Assembly (NCBI GenBank): GCA_004555535.1
Contig: SFHU01000058.1
Coordinates: 1 to 17,204, forward strand
Length of the DNA stretch: 17,204 nt
Direction of reading: 5' to 3'
From: Clostridiales bacterium
Lineage (GTDB): Bacteria; Bacillota; Clostridia; Christensenellales; Aristaeellaceae
Shown: positions 1-7,673 of the stretch, piece after piece
How the letters are laid out: each line of letters opens with the position of its first letter
Numbering within the stretch: the first letter of the stretch is position 1
The notes under the pieces: model-generated
Seen by the model: the letters and a program-made list of their open reading frames with translations, nothing else
Databases searched by the model: none
What the model was told of the DNA's origin: nothing
Made by a program: the position numbers and the translations under genes

Positions 1-574
1 TGGAGATATTCCGCGACAGCCGCATCTCGCAGGCGGGCGATGTCGGCCGCTTGACAAGGCTGGCTTTAAACGGCAGGGCGCTCATGTCGAATTCCCATTG
101 CGGTTCCTCAAGGGATTCCGTCAGCGTCTGGAGATTGTTGTAGATGGATGCATTCGGGAAGCTCCAGGGCAACGCCTCCGTAAAATCGCACCGGTCGAGT
201 GTCCAGATGGGCTCCTTCTGCGCCGCAAACAGCGCGCGCAGCGCGTCTCCGGCGCTCATGGCCGCCTGCTCCTCGTTGATCTTCGCGCCGGTCACGCTGT
301 CCTTGAGGATGCCAAAGGCGTGCTCCGCCGCCAGGGAAACGCCGCCGCCCTGCGCCGTGTTCCTTTTCACCGAGGTCACGCGCAGCACGAGCGCCTCGTT
401 CTGCGGCGTCGTCACGCGGAGCCAATCGCCCATAGTGATGTCCGGCGAGCCTGGCGGGAGCGTCATGCTCACGGTCGTCAGGCCGTCCGCCATCCGCTTG
501 ATGCCCATGCTCACCGGCCAGAGCACCGCTCCGGGATTCAGCGTATGCCCGTCAAGCAGGATCGGGTTTTTCAC
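1..574 (-). CDS. Tail-associated protein Tal (baseplate hub / prophage tail endopeptidase family), N-terminal part, runs off the window
   Basis: This reading frame starts at a GTG (574-572) and stays open to the left edge, giving about 191 residues of a longer protein. The GTG overlaps the stop of the distal tail gene in the string GTGA, a translational-coupling arrangement. The N-terminus begins MKNPILLDG and continues with beta-rich sequence such as GDWLRVTTPQNEALVLRVTSV, the usual look of the hub domain of gp27/Tal-like proteins. In siphoviruses of Gram-positive hosts the gene after tape measure and Dit is nearly always Tal, which forms the tail tip hub and often carries a cell-wall hydrolase domain at its C-terminus. 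That part is outside the window, so enzymatic activity cannot be judged. The assignment rests mostly on gene order plus general sequence character. Confidence 0.8.
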   Translation of the reverse strand, partial: MKNPILLDGHTLNPGAVLWPVSMGIKRMADGLTTVSMTLPPGSPDITMGDWLRVTTPQNEALVLRVTSVKRNTAQGGGVSLAAEHAFGILKDSVTGAKINEEQAAMSAGDALRALFAAQKEPIWTLDRCDFTEALPWSFPNASIYNNLQTLTESLEEPQWEFDMSALPFKASLVKRPTSPACEMRLSRNIS

Positions 575-1359
575 GCGTACCGCCCCCTGTGCCGGATCTC
601 CCACGCCATCGTCTGCGGCGCGCTGAGCGTGATTGTCTCATGCGGCGCCGTGAGCAGCAGCTCGTCGCTCGATTCGCTCGTCCGGCATGCATAAGCATCG
701 CGGGTGCCCCCGTCCGCGCCAAGGATGCGGATCCGCTGGAAGCCGTCCTCGCCACAGTTGAGCGCAAGCGTCTCACCGACGGCCAACCCCAAACCGGAAA
801 ACGCGATCTTCTGATTGCCAAGCGCGACGGACAGCGTCTGTACAGCCGCCGTCCCCGCGTTTCTGGCAGAAAACGAGATGGGCGTCCGCACCGTGCCCCT
901 GCGCACGAGCACATCCGTCTTGGCGCTCGCCGTGGCGGTATAGACCGCCTCGGTGTCGTCCTCCCAATACGGCACGTCGTAGGCGCGCAGAGCCAGGGTG
1001 TATTCATTCGTCCATCCCCGCACATCGCCCGCCGCCGGCAGCGCCTCGCAGACGACGCGCAGCCTGCGCCCTGGCCTGTAATTGACCGACAGGATTCCGC
1101 CGCCCGCTGCCCAATCGTTGATCCTGCCCAGCACCTGCGCCCGGCGCGGAACATCCCGGACATTGCGCAGCGCAAACGTGACATCCACCTCGAGATAGCT
1201 GCGCGCCTCTGCCGTCACCCACTGCCCGATGTGCGTTCCTTTGTTAAGGGTCGTATGCTGCATGACGGGCGCGTTTTCATCGATGCTTTGAATCACCACG
1301 TCAGGGCTGACCTCATGCAGCCCGACGCCGTCCATGTACACGATGCATTTTGTCCGCAT
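571..1359 (-). CDS. Distal tail protein (Dit)
   Basis: A 262-residue protein encoded between tape measure and Tal, the standard position for Dit, the ring protein that joins the tail tube to the tip or baseplate. The N-terminal half (about 1-130) resembles the Dit/SipA N-terminal domain: VYMDGVGLHEVSP near the start, then a region about parallel strands ending in NEYTLALRAYDVPYWEDD. The C-terminal half is beta-rich and galectin-like in character. The ATG at 1359 lies two bases below the tape measure stop, and a GGAGGG ribosome site sits inside the end of the tape measure gene, so the start is well supported. No enzymatic residues are expected or seen. Family assignment is from context and general resemblance. 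Confidence 0.82.
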   Translation of the reverse strand: MRTKCIVYMDGVGLHEVSPDVVIQSIDENAPVMQHTTLNKGTHIGQWVTAEARSYLEVDVTFALRNVRDVPRRAQVLGRINDWAAGGGILSVNYRPGRRLRVVCEALPAAGDVRGWTNEYTLALRAYDVPYWEDDTEAVYTATASAKTDVLVRRGTVRTPISFSARNAGTAAVQTLSVALGNQKIAFSGLGLAVGETLALNCGEDGFQRIRILGADGGTRDAYACRTSESSDELLLTAPHETITLSAPQTMAWEIRHRGRYA

Positions 1360-1360
1360 G

Positions 1361-3685
1361 TCATCCCTCCATCAATTCCTTTGCAATGGCCTCAGACACT
1401 ACCGGCGCGAGCAGGCTGCCGGCCGTCTGGCCGTCAATCTGCACCTTCACGTTTGCAAGCATATAGCCTATCGCGTTCATCATCCGGCGCCATGCCGCCG
1501 CATCGCCGCCCGTCTGTCCTGTGCCATACGCCGTCTCTGCCGCCCGATAGCGCGCCGCCTCCGCCGCCGTGAGGATTTTCTCGCCCCTGTGCAGCGCCGC
1601 GATGTAGTTGTCGTGCGGCACATAATCAAGGCCGTCCGCATGGCTGCCCTCGACCAGGGCGCTCACCCAGCGCCCTGTCGTCAACGCGGAGGATGCGCCG
1701 GAGACATTCGGCGTGACCTCCACCGTCAGCCCCATGTTGTTCAAGTAGCTTTGCAGCGTCGCGCGGGTGTTGCTCGCCCAGTTCTCCGCGATGGACGGAT
1801 CCACGCTCAGCTCCGTTTGATGAAGCGCCCCCTGCATTTCGCCCTCAATCTGCGCCGCCCATTCCTCGGGGATGTCCGGCATCACGGTTCCGTCGTAGCC
1901 GTCTACCGTGTTCAAAAACCCTGCATAGCGCTCCATAAGATCCTGACCGCCTGTGGTGGACAGCAGCGCATCGCGCGCCGCCTGCTCCGCCTCGTTGAGC
2001 GCCCGCGCGGTATCCACATTAACGCTCATGTCGTAGGTCGCCGCATTGGCCGCGTTCTGCGCCGTGATCCATGCCTTGAGGTTCTCGATGTCGCCCTTCG
2101 TGCCGGTCGCGGCCTCGTAGTATTCCGGCTGCAATGTGCTGCGCTCCGGGTGGTTTGCGCCATAGGCCACCATGCCCGCCGCTGCGCCGATCGCCGCCTT
2201 CTGCGGGGTCAGAATGCCCAGTGTGTTCAGGCCTGTGATGATCTCTTTCACGCTTTTGCCCAGTTCCCACATCTTCGTGGCCGCTTCCGCCGCCTTCGTG
2301 CCAACCATTACGCCAAACAGCGCTTCCAACGCCTTGATATAGCTGTCCTTATTTTCCGAAATGTTCTCCAGCCCGTCGCGCAAAGCGCCCAGCGCGCCGC
2401 CCAGCTTCTGCGCGTTTTCGTTATCGCTCCCGCTCAGCGCGTCGATCGTCTCATTCAGGGCGTCCCACCCGGTCTGAAGCGCCGTCTGCGCATCCGCGAA
2501 GAGCTGGTCAATGGATGATGCAAGGTCATCCCCCGCGCCGTCCTCGCCGCGCAGCAGGCGGTTGAACGACGTTTCGACCTTGCCAATACCGTCGGCAATC
2601 GGATCGGCATATTCAAGCGCGATGGCCGCCATCGAGTTTTTAATGCCGCTCCACGCCGCGTCAATTTCCTGCAATTTGTCGTTGTACTCGCCGAAGGCCT
2701 CGACCGTTGCCTGATCCATCACCAGACCGCCCGCGTAGGCGCGGCTCATGGCCTCCTCCCAGCCCTGCCGGCCGGCGCTGATCAGCGGCAGCAGATCCGT
2801 ATACCCCTCGCCTGTGAGCGCATTGAGGTATGTCTCCAGCTCCGTCTCGTTGTAGCCCGGCAAATTCTCGTGCGCCGCGTCGATGACATCCCAGAAGACA
2901 TCCACGGCATCCCTGTACCGCCCCGCGGAGTCAATCGCCGAGACGCCAAGCGCGCGCAGCGCTTCGTTCATGCCCGTCTGTGCGTCGGTCGTCTGCATGT
3001 TCGTGCGCAGTTTTTTGATGGAGTCGGTGATGGAGCTGACCTCCGCATCCACAAAGCGCGCCGCGTAGCTCCACGCCTGGAGCGTCTCCACGTCGATGCC
3101 GGTTTGCAGGGCCTGCGTCAGCAGATCGTCCGCCTGGACGCTGCTCTCGCCGACCAGATCCGCCACGCCCTTCACCGTTCCCGCCGCTGCAGCCGTCACC
3201 GCGCCGAAGGCCGCCGCGCCTGCCTTGCCGATGGCAGAAAAGACGTTGTTCGCGGCGCTGAGCGTGTTTTTCAGCTCCGGCCCCATCTGGGTCATCGTCT
3301 CCTTGAAGGATTTGTTCAGGCCGTCGCTGGCCTTTTCGGCGTCCTCCAGCTCGTGGATCATGTCGTTTAGGGTCTTCTGCGCGTTGGCCAGCTTGATGCG
3401 GTATCCGTCCGTCTGGGCGCTGTTCTCGCCCCACTTCTTCGCGGAATCGGATACCGCGCCCTTGAGCGCCTCCAAAACCTTCTTCTGCTGCTCGATCTGG
3501 GTTTTCAGGCTCCTGGCGCGCGTCTCGGCCTTCTGCTGGGCGGAGGTGTTCGCGTCAAAGGCGCTGGTTTCCGCCTTGAGGTCGGCCTGCATCACGCGCA
3601 GGCTGCGCTGCGCCTCGCTCAGCGCCGATTTGAATTGCTTCTCGCCGTCGATGGCGATTGTCGTCTTGATCTCCCGCGTTGCCAT
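1361..3685 (-). CDS. Tail tape measure protein
   Basis: At 774 residues this is the largest gene in the window. It follows the tail chaperone pair, as tape measures do. The N-terminal 130 residues are heptad-like coiled coil rich in Lys, Glu, Ala and Gln. An Ala/Gly hydrophobic stretch follows around 140-180 (AAAFGAVTAAAAGTVKGV), and another hydrophobic Gly/Ala stretch lies near 490. The C-terminus has the segment HADGLDYVPHDNYIAALHRG followed by EKILTAAEAARY, a motif common at the end of clostridial tape measures. I see no peptidase or lysozyme motif. Using the general rule of roughly 1.5 angstrom of tail per residue, the tail would be about 115 nm, an inference only. The ATG follows the stop of the frameshifted GT product directly (TAAATG), with GGGGGT upstream. 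Confidence 0.95.
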   Translation of the reverse strand: MATREIKTTIAIDGEKQFKSALSEAQRSLRVMQADLKAETSAFDANTSAQQKAETRARSLKTQIEQQKKVLEALKGAVSDSAKKWGENSAQTDGYRIKLANAQKTLNDMIHELEDAEKASDGLNKSFKETMTQMGPELKNTLSAANNVFSAIGKAGAAAFGAVTAAAAGTVKGVADLVGESSVQADDLLTQALQTGIDVETLQAWSYAARFVDAEVSSITDSIKKLRTNMQTTDAQTGMNEALRALGVSAIDSAGRYRDAVDVFWDVIDAAHENLPGYNETELETYLNALTGEGYTDLLPLISAGRQGWEEAMSRAYAGGLVMDQATVEAFGEYNDKLQEIDAAWSGIKNSMAAIALEYADPIADGIGKVETSFNRLLRGEDGAGDDLASSIDQLFADAQTALQTGWDALNETIDALSGSDNENAQKLGGALGALRDGLENISENKDSYIKALEALFGVMVGTKAAEAATKMWELGKSVKEIITGLNTLGILTPQKAAIGAAAGMVAYGANHPERSTLQPEYYEAATGTKGDIENLKAWITAQNAANAATYDMSVNVDTARALNEAEQAARDALLSTTGGQDLMERYAGFLNTVDGYDGTVMPDIPEEWAAQIEGEMQGALHQTELSVDPSIAENWASNTRATLQSYLNNMGLTVEVTPNVSGASSALTTGRWVSALVEGSHADGLDYVPHDNYIAALHRGEKILTAAEAARYRAAETAYGTGQTGGDAAAWRRMMNAIGYMLANVKVQIDGQTAGSLLAPVVSEAIAKELMEG

Positions 3686-4218
3686 TTACCATTCACCCCC
3701 GTCCCGCTGCGTCTTCAGCCTGAAAAGGATCGCGTCCCGCTGCGCGCGCACATGGATCGCGTCGAGGAGAAAGCCCGGGCTGAGCCGCCGCATGTCGCCC
3801 ATGCTCAGCCCGGCCACCAGCCCATGCACATAGAGGCTTCGGGCCGTCAGGCTCCGTTTTTTTTAGCCTCCAGCTCCTCGAGCACCACGTCCTGCGGTGC
3901 CTGGTCCTCCTCGTCCTCCTCCATCCGCATGCCCTCGCGGATGGCCGCGCCGACGGCTCTGTCTGCCTCCCCGCGCTGGCGCGGAGACATGTTCGATGCC
4001 ACCCAGTCGTGCGTGAGATCCGGCTCCCTGCCCTGCGCGATCAGCGCGGCATTGCCGAAGATGGCGATCAGCTCGCAGAGCGTGCGGCTGCGCGTCTTCC
4101 TGGCGCCCAGCGCGTCGAGCATTTCGGCATACCCTTCCCAGCGCGCCTCGATCATCTCGTAGGCGGTCATATCAAACCGCAGCGGGATCTCGCGCTTTTG
4201 AATCGTGATCGTCTGCAT
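3686..4218 (-). CDS. Tail assembly chaperone GT, made by -1 ribosomal frameshift from the G gene
   Basis: The G reading frame (4218-3847) and a second frame (3856-3686) can be joined by a -1 slip at A AAA AAC (3862-3856). After the slip translation continues with CGG at 3856 and adds 56 residues: RSLTARSLYVHGLVAGLSMG, then DMRRLSPGFLLDAIHVRAQR and a final DAILFRLKTQRDGGEW, ending at TAA 3688-3686. The extension has no start of its own that would use the whole segment, fills the gap before the tape measure exactly and looks like real coding sequence. G/GT chaperone pairs coat the tape measure and recruit tube subunits in lambda and many siphoviruses. An AGGAG (3878-3874) lies 11 bases before the slip site, placed like the stimulatory Shine-Dalgarno of dnaX. 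Predicted length is about 177 residues. Confidence 0.85.
3847..4218 (-). CDS. Tail assembly chaperone G
   Basis: A 123-residue acidic protein between tail tube and tape measure, the fixed position of the G-type tail assembly chaperone. The N-terminus is beta-like (MQTITIQKREIPLRFDMTAY), the middle helical, and the C-terminus has a strongly acidic run (MEEDEEDQ) before the slip site that ends in EAKKNGA. It is the product of ribosomes that do not shift; those that shift make GT. The ATG at 4218 is preceded by GGGGAGG at good spacing, and the tail tube stop is 15 bases upstream. In the lambda model G is made in large excess over GT; the ratio here is not known. Confidence 0.9.
   Translation of the reverse strand: MQTITIQKREIPLRFDMTAYEMIEARWEGYAEMLDALGARKTRSRTLCELIAIFGNAALIAQGREPDLTHDWVASNMSPRQRGEADRAVGAAIREGMRMEEDEEDQAPQDVVLEELEAKKNGA
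3856..3862 (-). promoter_or_regulatory. Programmed -1 ribosomal frameshift site (A AAA AAC)
   Basis: The minus strand reads GCT AAA AAA AAC GGA in the G frame. The last seven bases before CGG form the classical X XXY YYZ heptamer with correct phasing: the two zero-frame codons are AAA and AAC, and both tRNAs can re-pair after slipping back one base. An AGGAG 11 bases upstream could stimulate the shift. The zero-frame stop (TGA, 3849-3847) follows two codons later. A long A-run (eight A) also allows some transcriptional slippage as an alternative. Confidence 0.88.
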
Positions 4219-4233
4219 GTCCGTCCTCCCCGC

Positions 4234-4815
4234 TTAGCTGCCGGCGGCCGTGATCTTCGCCCGGGCGTCGAGCCAGGCTTCAGCCTCGGACGCCTTTGCA
4301 AAGCTCTTGCGGATGCGGCAGCGCGGCTCGCCGCTTTCATCCGGATAGACGCCCAGGATCGTGCCGCTGAGCGTCGGCGTCTGCCACTCAAGCGATTCGC
4401 CCTTCGTCTTGGCGCTTTCATCGCCTCGGGCGAACTGCACCTTGTAGAGCCAGTAACCGATATAGCTGGTCACGCCTTTGAGCCTGCGCACGCGCATATA
4501 GCCAAAGCCGCCATAGGGCGTGGGCGCGCAGCTCTCCGCGATCTCCCCGTCTTTGGTCGCCGTGTCGCCCAGCATCACCTCGGCCGCCTCGTCGCCGACG
4601 TCATCGGTGCCCAGTGTGACCGTGCCGCCGGTGATGCTGTTGTCCGCATCCACGGCCACGTCGTCGGCATACAGCGCCGTGTCCGCGCGCTTGAACGAAA
4701 TATCCGCCGTCATTGCGCGGCCGATGACCACGCCGCTGCCATAGACCGGCTCCGTGCCGTCGGTTTCGCTCGTGACCGGCGCGAAGACCGGATGTCTCAA
4801 TCCCACAAATGCCAT
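4234..4815 (-). CDS. Major tail (tube) protein, phi13-like family
   Basis: A 193-residue protein that would polymerise into the tail tube. The start MAFVGLRHPVFAPV is typical of phi13-type major tail proteins of Gram-positive siphophages. It continues with VVIGRAMTADISFKRADTAL and YADDVAVDADNSITGG, the conserved early segment in which a new, easily checked value (YADD) precedes an acidic strand. The middle has GYMRVRRLKGVTSYIGYWLY, and the C-terminus is basic. The ATG at 4815 has AAGGAGAT seven bases upstream, so the longer frame reaching 4890 is not used. It lies between HK97 gp10 and the tail chaperones, as expected. Confidence 0.92.
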   Translation of the reverse strand: MAFVGLRHPVFAPVTSETDGTEPVYGSGVVIGRAMTADISFKRADTALYADDVAVDADNSITGGTVTLGTDDVGDEAAEVMLGDTATKDGEIAESCAPTPYGGFGYMRVRRLKGVTSYIGYWLYKVQFARGDESAKTKGESLEWQTPTLSGTILGVYPDESGEPRCRIRKSFAKASEAEAWLDARAKITAAGS

Positions 4816-4819
4816 GTGC

Positions 4820-5230
4820 TTATCTCCTTCCCAAATGTCTGTCCCAGATTTCCTCAAACGCTGCCTGAACGCGCGGGGCGGATCGCTCATCCGCCCGGTC
4901 GATAAAATGCGTCGCCGGGAGGCGCGACGTGCCGTAATGATTCACAAAGGCCTTTTCCACATTGCGGATGCCCCGTTCGTCCTTGCCCTGCGGATAGATG
5001 TCGATGGATCGCACATCGCCCGCTGTCGTCGGCTTGCGCGGATAGCCGATGCTTCCCAGCATCGCGCCCGTGTCCACCAGTCCGGCCTCACGGGCTGCGC
5101 GTTTCCATTCCTCGCTGACCACCTGCGCACCGGCCAGCAGCATCTCATCCGCCGTCTCGCCCACCAGCTCACCCGCCGCCTCCATCTCCCGCAGCACATC
5201 GTCAAGGCCGCTCGTGTCAAAGCGCGCCAT
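4820..5230 (-). CDS. HK97 gp10-like head-tail/tail protein
   Basis: A 136-residue protein starting MARFDTSGLDDVLREMEAAG and containing the HK97 gp10 family pattern: a helix with Ala-rich repeats, then GAQVVSEEWKRAAREAGLVDTGAM, a central RNVEKAFVNHYGTSRLPATH segment and a helical end. These proteins act at the head-tail interface or in tail completion of HK97-like siphophages. The ATG at 5230 sits one base below the stop of the preceding gene; a longer frame beginning at 5251 overlaps that gene and is less likely. It is immediately upstream of the tail tube gene. Confidence 0.9.
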   Translation of the reverse strand: MARFDTSGLDDVLREMEAAGELVGETADEMLLAGAQVVSEEWKRAAREAGLVDTGAMLGSIGYPRKPTTAGDVRSIDIYPQGKDERGIRNVEKAFVNHYGTSRLPATHFIDRADERSAPRVQAAFEEIWDRHLGRR

Positions 5231-5231
5231 G

Positions 5232-5543
5232 TCAGATGCCCTCGCAATCAAAGATGTGATGGATATAGCCGCTGTCGCGCTCGTAGTCCACCGCGTAGCG
5301 GTAGCTCACGCCCTCGGCCTCAAGAAGCACGCGCTCGATCCGCTCCGCCACCGGGTCAAACTCCGTCTGCGTAAACCGGTCGACGGTGAACGCCCAGCCA
5401 AGCTCCGGCGTATCGTCCGCCGTGCGGCGGATGCGCTGCGTCTCTCTCCACGTCGTATACGCCCCGCGCCCGCGCGCATGCTGATAGTGCAGCGCCTCTT
5501 CGTCGGCGCCGAGCACCAGGGCTTTTACGTCCTCCAGCGTCAT
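5232..5543 (-). CDS. Phage structural protein, candidate tail completion/terminator protein
   Basis: A 103-residue protein between head closure and HK97 gp10. The N-terminus MTLEDVKALVLGADEEALHY is followed by a RGAYTTWRETQR segment, then TVDRFTQTEFDPVAERIERV and the end YERDSGYIHHIFDCEGI. I recognise this ending from small uncharacterised proteins at this position in clostridial prophages. No other gene here would fill the tail terminator slot, so I infer that role; the alternative is a minor head-tail joining protein. Its ATG overlaps the stop of the previous gene by four bases (5543-5540), indicating coupled translation. Confidence 0.75.
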   Translation of the reverse strand: MTLEDVKALVLGADEEALHYQHARGRGAYTTWRETQRIRRTADDTPELGWAFTVDRFTQTEFDPVAERIERVLLEAEGVSYRYAVDYERDSGYIHHIFDCEGI

Positions 5544-5887
5544 GCGTTTTCCTCCCTCAGTGTCAGATCCGTGATGGGCTGACCGTTTTCCTCGTCCGTG
5601 CCGTGATAGGCGCGGGTGATGCGGAAACGACGCTCCTCCTCCGCGCGGAAGGCGCGCAGCGCGGCCACGTCATCCTCGCGGATTCCCCGGCATTGCAAAA
5701 TGCGGATGCGCGCATCCGTCTGCCGCTCCATGCGCCGCTCGGTCGGCCAGGCCGGCGAGGTTTCAAAGCTCAGCTCCCTGTAATAGCCCTCAAAGCGCAC
5801 CCCCGCGTCTGCAAGCTGCGGCATGTTGCCCGGCTCTCCGGCATTCTCGCGCGCGATGATGCGGCAGATGCCCGAATCAAGGATCAT
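5540..5887 (-). CDS. Head closure / head-tail adaptor protein
   Basis: A 115-residue protein immediately after the head-tail connector, where the head closure (stopper) gene normally lies. Sequence features are an N-terminal MILDSGICRIIARENAGEPG, aromatic beta-like GVRFEGYYRELSFETSPAWP, and a C-terminal RRFRITRAYHGTDEENGQPI hairpin ending TDLTLREEN. This layout fits the phage head-tail joining family, in which a small beta-barrel caps the connector. It starts inside the last codons of the connector gene (11-base overlap) and its own end overlaps the next start by four bases. Assignment is from context plus beta-rich character. Confidence 0.78.
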   Translation of the reverse strand: MILDSGICRIIARENAGEPGNMPQLADAGVRFEGYYRELSFETSPAWPTERRMERQTDARIRILQCRGIREDDVAALRAFRAEEERRFRITRAYHGTDEENGQPITDLTLREENA

Positions 5888-6158
5888 GCTGCCTCAGCCA
5901 CCTTTCCCTGCGCCTGAGCCGCAGCCATTCCGGCATGCCCGCGCTGCTGTCGCGGTTTTGATATTGCCAGACGGTCAGATCGACCAGCAGCATCATGTCG
6001 TCCTGCGAATCGGTCAGCGCGATCCCATTGCCCTTCAGCTCCTGCTCTGCCGCCTCGATTCGGGCAAACAGATAATCGTCCAACGCTGTGTTCGTGCTCA
6101 GGATGTTTAGCCTGCTTTTGACCAGCGCAAGCGCGGTCGCCTCGTTGTATGTCGCCAT
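5877..6158 (-). CDS. Head-tail connector, gp6-like
   Basis: A short all-helical protein of 93 residues (MATYNEATALALVKSRLNIL at the start, LDDYLFARIEAAEQELKGNG in the middle and VDLTVWQYQNRDSSAGMPEW near the end). This matches the phage gp6-like head-tail connector family: about 90-110 residues, the first gene after the capsid, and a Trp/Tyr-rich third helix ending near PEWLR. It would form a ring under the portal. The ATG has a GGGGGAG ribosome site. It is separated from the capsid gene by 54 bases that hold a strong hairpin. Confidence 0.88.
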   Translation of the reverse strand: MATYNEATALALVKSRLNILSTNTALDDYLFARIEAAEQELKGNGIALTDSQDDMMLLVDLTVWQYQNRDSSAGMPEWLRLRRRERWLRQHDP

Positions 6159-6177
6159 GCTGCTCCCCCTCTTGGGA

Positions 6178-6207
6178 GGCGGCCCGCGTCAATGTTCGCG
6201 GGCCGCC
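6178..6207 (-). terminator. Strong stem-loop after the capsid gene (no T-run)
   Basis: The arms at 6178-6188 and 6197-6207 form a perfect 11-bp GC-rich stem with an 8-base loop, 5 bases past the capsid stop codon. On the minus strand it is followed by TCCCAAGAGG, so it lacks the T-run of an intrinsic terminator. It more likely stabilises or separates the abundant capsid message, or acts as a weak partial terminator. Confidence 0.55.
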
Positions 6208-6212
6208 ATTCA

Positions 6213-7673
6213 TCAGGCCGTCTCGCTCTCGGAAGCGGCTCCGACGGCGGCCTCATTGGCCACATCCTTGCGGAAGGTCACGGCGGTGGCCACGGGCTTG
6301 CTGCCGCCGATGCCCATCACCACAAAGCCTTCGGGGATCACCGGCACGCCGTCATAGCGCGCCGTGCCCTTGAAGACCGTCTGATCGTCGATGAAACGCA
6401 CATGCTCGCTCACGGCCAGCGCCGTGCCGGCGCGCTCACCGAGCAGATACAGCCCCTCATAGCCGCAGAAGATCACGTCATCCGGGATGAACTCGAGCGT
6501 CTCGATCGCGCCGCCAACGACGGGCATGGTGTTGCCCACGCCGCTGACAATCGCGCCCGCCGCGTTAAAAGACAGCGCCTCCGCAACCAGCTTCATGCGC
6601 GTCTTCTCATTCATCGCGAAGAACAGGCCGCCCTTCGCATATTTGCTCTTCGCGTTGCCCGCGGCGAGCAGGATCTCCTTGAACAGCTCCGCGCCCGTCT
6701 TGCCGGTGATGACCACCACGTTGCTCGCGGACAGATTCTCCCACGTCCGTGCAGTATCCGGGTAATCATCGGGCTTCGCCGTCTGAGCCAGGCGCGTCAG
6801 GATGCCCAGCGGCATCTTCTTGCCCGTGCCGTACAGGATGGCCATGTCCACGCCCAGGCCGATGGCGCGGCCGAGCTTGTCAAACACCTCGCTGGCCAGG
6901 TCGATGTCGGAATCCTCTAGCGTCGCGTTGGCGACCGGGATGTAGCCGCCAACCTTGTAGCCGTCCAGCTCCACGCCGGAAAAGCTCAGCTCCAGCTCGT
7001 TCAGCTTGCCGCAGGCCTCCATCCATACCGGCTCCGGGATGGTGCCCGCGACGACCTGACGCGCCTTGCCCGCCACGGCCACGGTGTTCACATGCTTCAT
7101 CAGTTTGCTGGCCTCGCGCGCCACCTCGCGCACAATCTCAAGCGCCACCGTCGGCACGAGCAGCCCCTCGCCCGTCACGGCGCGCTTTTCGCCCTTGAGC
7201 GCGCGCAGGCGCGTCAGGAAATCCTTGACATCGCTCCGCGCGAAGAAGGCGTCACGCTGCTGCGCATTCATGCCGAAAAAGGTTCTCGTCTCCATGGTTC
7301 TTTCACTCCTTCTGTCGTCCCTGTGTTCCCGCTGCTCTGCGGCATGTGCCGCCCGCTCGCTGAGCTCCTTCTGCTCGTTTTCCAGCTCGCCCAGCTGCTT
7401 TTCAAGTGCCTCCACCTGAGCCTCCGCCTGCTCGAGCTCCTTTTCCAGCGCTTCGGCCTTCGCCTCGAACGCCTCGACGGCCTGGTCAAGCGCGTCCTTG
7501 TCCTCCTGGCTGGTCTCCTCTGTCACCTCGGCGACGGCGGCCTCCAGCTGCTTTTCCTCCTCATCGAGCTCGCCTCGCTTCGTTCGCAGCTCATCGCGCG
7601 TGTTCGTCCCCTTCAACAGCTCGGCGCGCTTCTCCTCGATGCGCTTGCCGAGAATCACCTGTCTGAGCGCCAT
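6213..7673 (-). CDS. Major capsid protein, HK97 fold, with N-terminal scaffold (delta) domain
   Basis: A 486-residue protein. Residues 1-126 are a long, highly charged coiled coil, for example ALEKELEQAEAQVEALEKQL, matching the delta/scaffold domain found in HK97-like capsids without a separate scaffold gene. From about residue 127 (METRTFFGMNAQQRDAFFAR) the mature HK97-type capsid begins, with GEGLLVPTVALEIVREVARE, LSFSGVELDGYKVGGYIPVA and the C-terminal region GTARYDGVPVIPEGFVVMGI. The prohead protease upstream probably removes the scaffold, perhaps near residue 110-130. The ATG at 7673 has AAGGAGAG upstream and the gene overlaps the protease by 19 bases. A second ATG at 7295 has its own AGAAGGAG site and could give a scaffold-free product. 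Confidence 0.95.
   Translation of the reverse strand: MALRQVILGKRIEEKRAELLKGTNTRDELRTKRGELDEEEKQLEAAVAEVTEETSQEDKDALDQAVEAFEAKAEALEKELEQAEAQVEALEKQLGELENEQKELSERAAHAAEQREHRDDRRSERTMETRTFFGMNAQQRDAFFARSDVKDFLTRLRALKGEKRAVTGEGLLVPTVALEIVREVAREASKLMKHVNTVAVAGKARQVVAGTIPEPVWMEACGKLNELELSFSGVELDGYKVGGYIPVANATLEDSDIDLASEVFDKLGRAIGLGVDMAILYGTGKKMPLGILTRLAQTAKPDDYPDTARTWENLSASNVVVITGKTGAELFKEILLAAGNAKSKYAKGGLFFAMNEKTRMKLVAEALSFNAAGAIVSGVGNTMPVVGGAIETLEFIPDDVIFCGYEGLYLLGERAGTALAVSEHVRFIDDQTVFKGTARYDGVPVIPEGFVVMGIGGSKPVATAVTFRKDVANEAAVGAASESETA

Noticed and set aside
1334..2518. Long plus-strand open frame of 394 codons
   Set aside because: It lies antisense to the tape measure gene, is rich in Arg/His/Pro from GC-biased third positions, and has no ribosome site or domain; it is a shadow.
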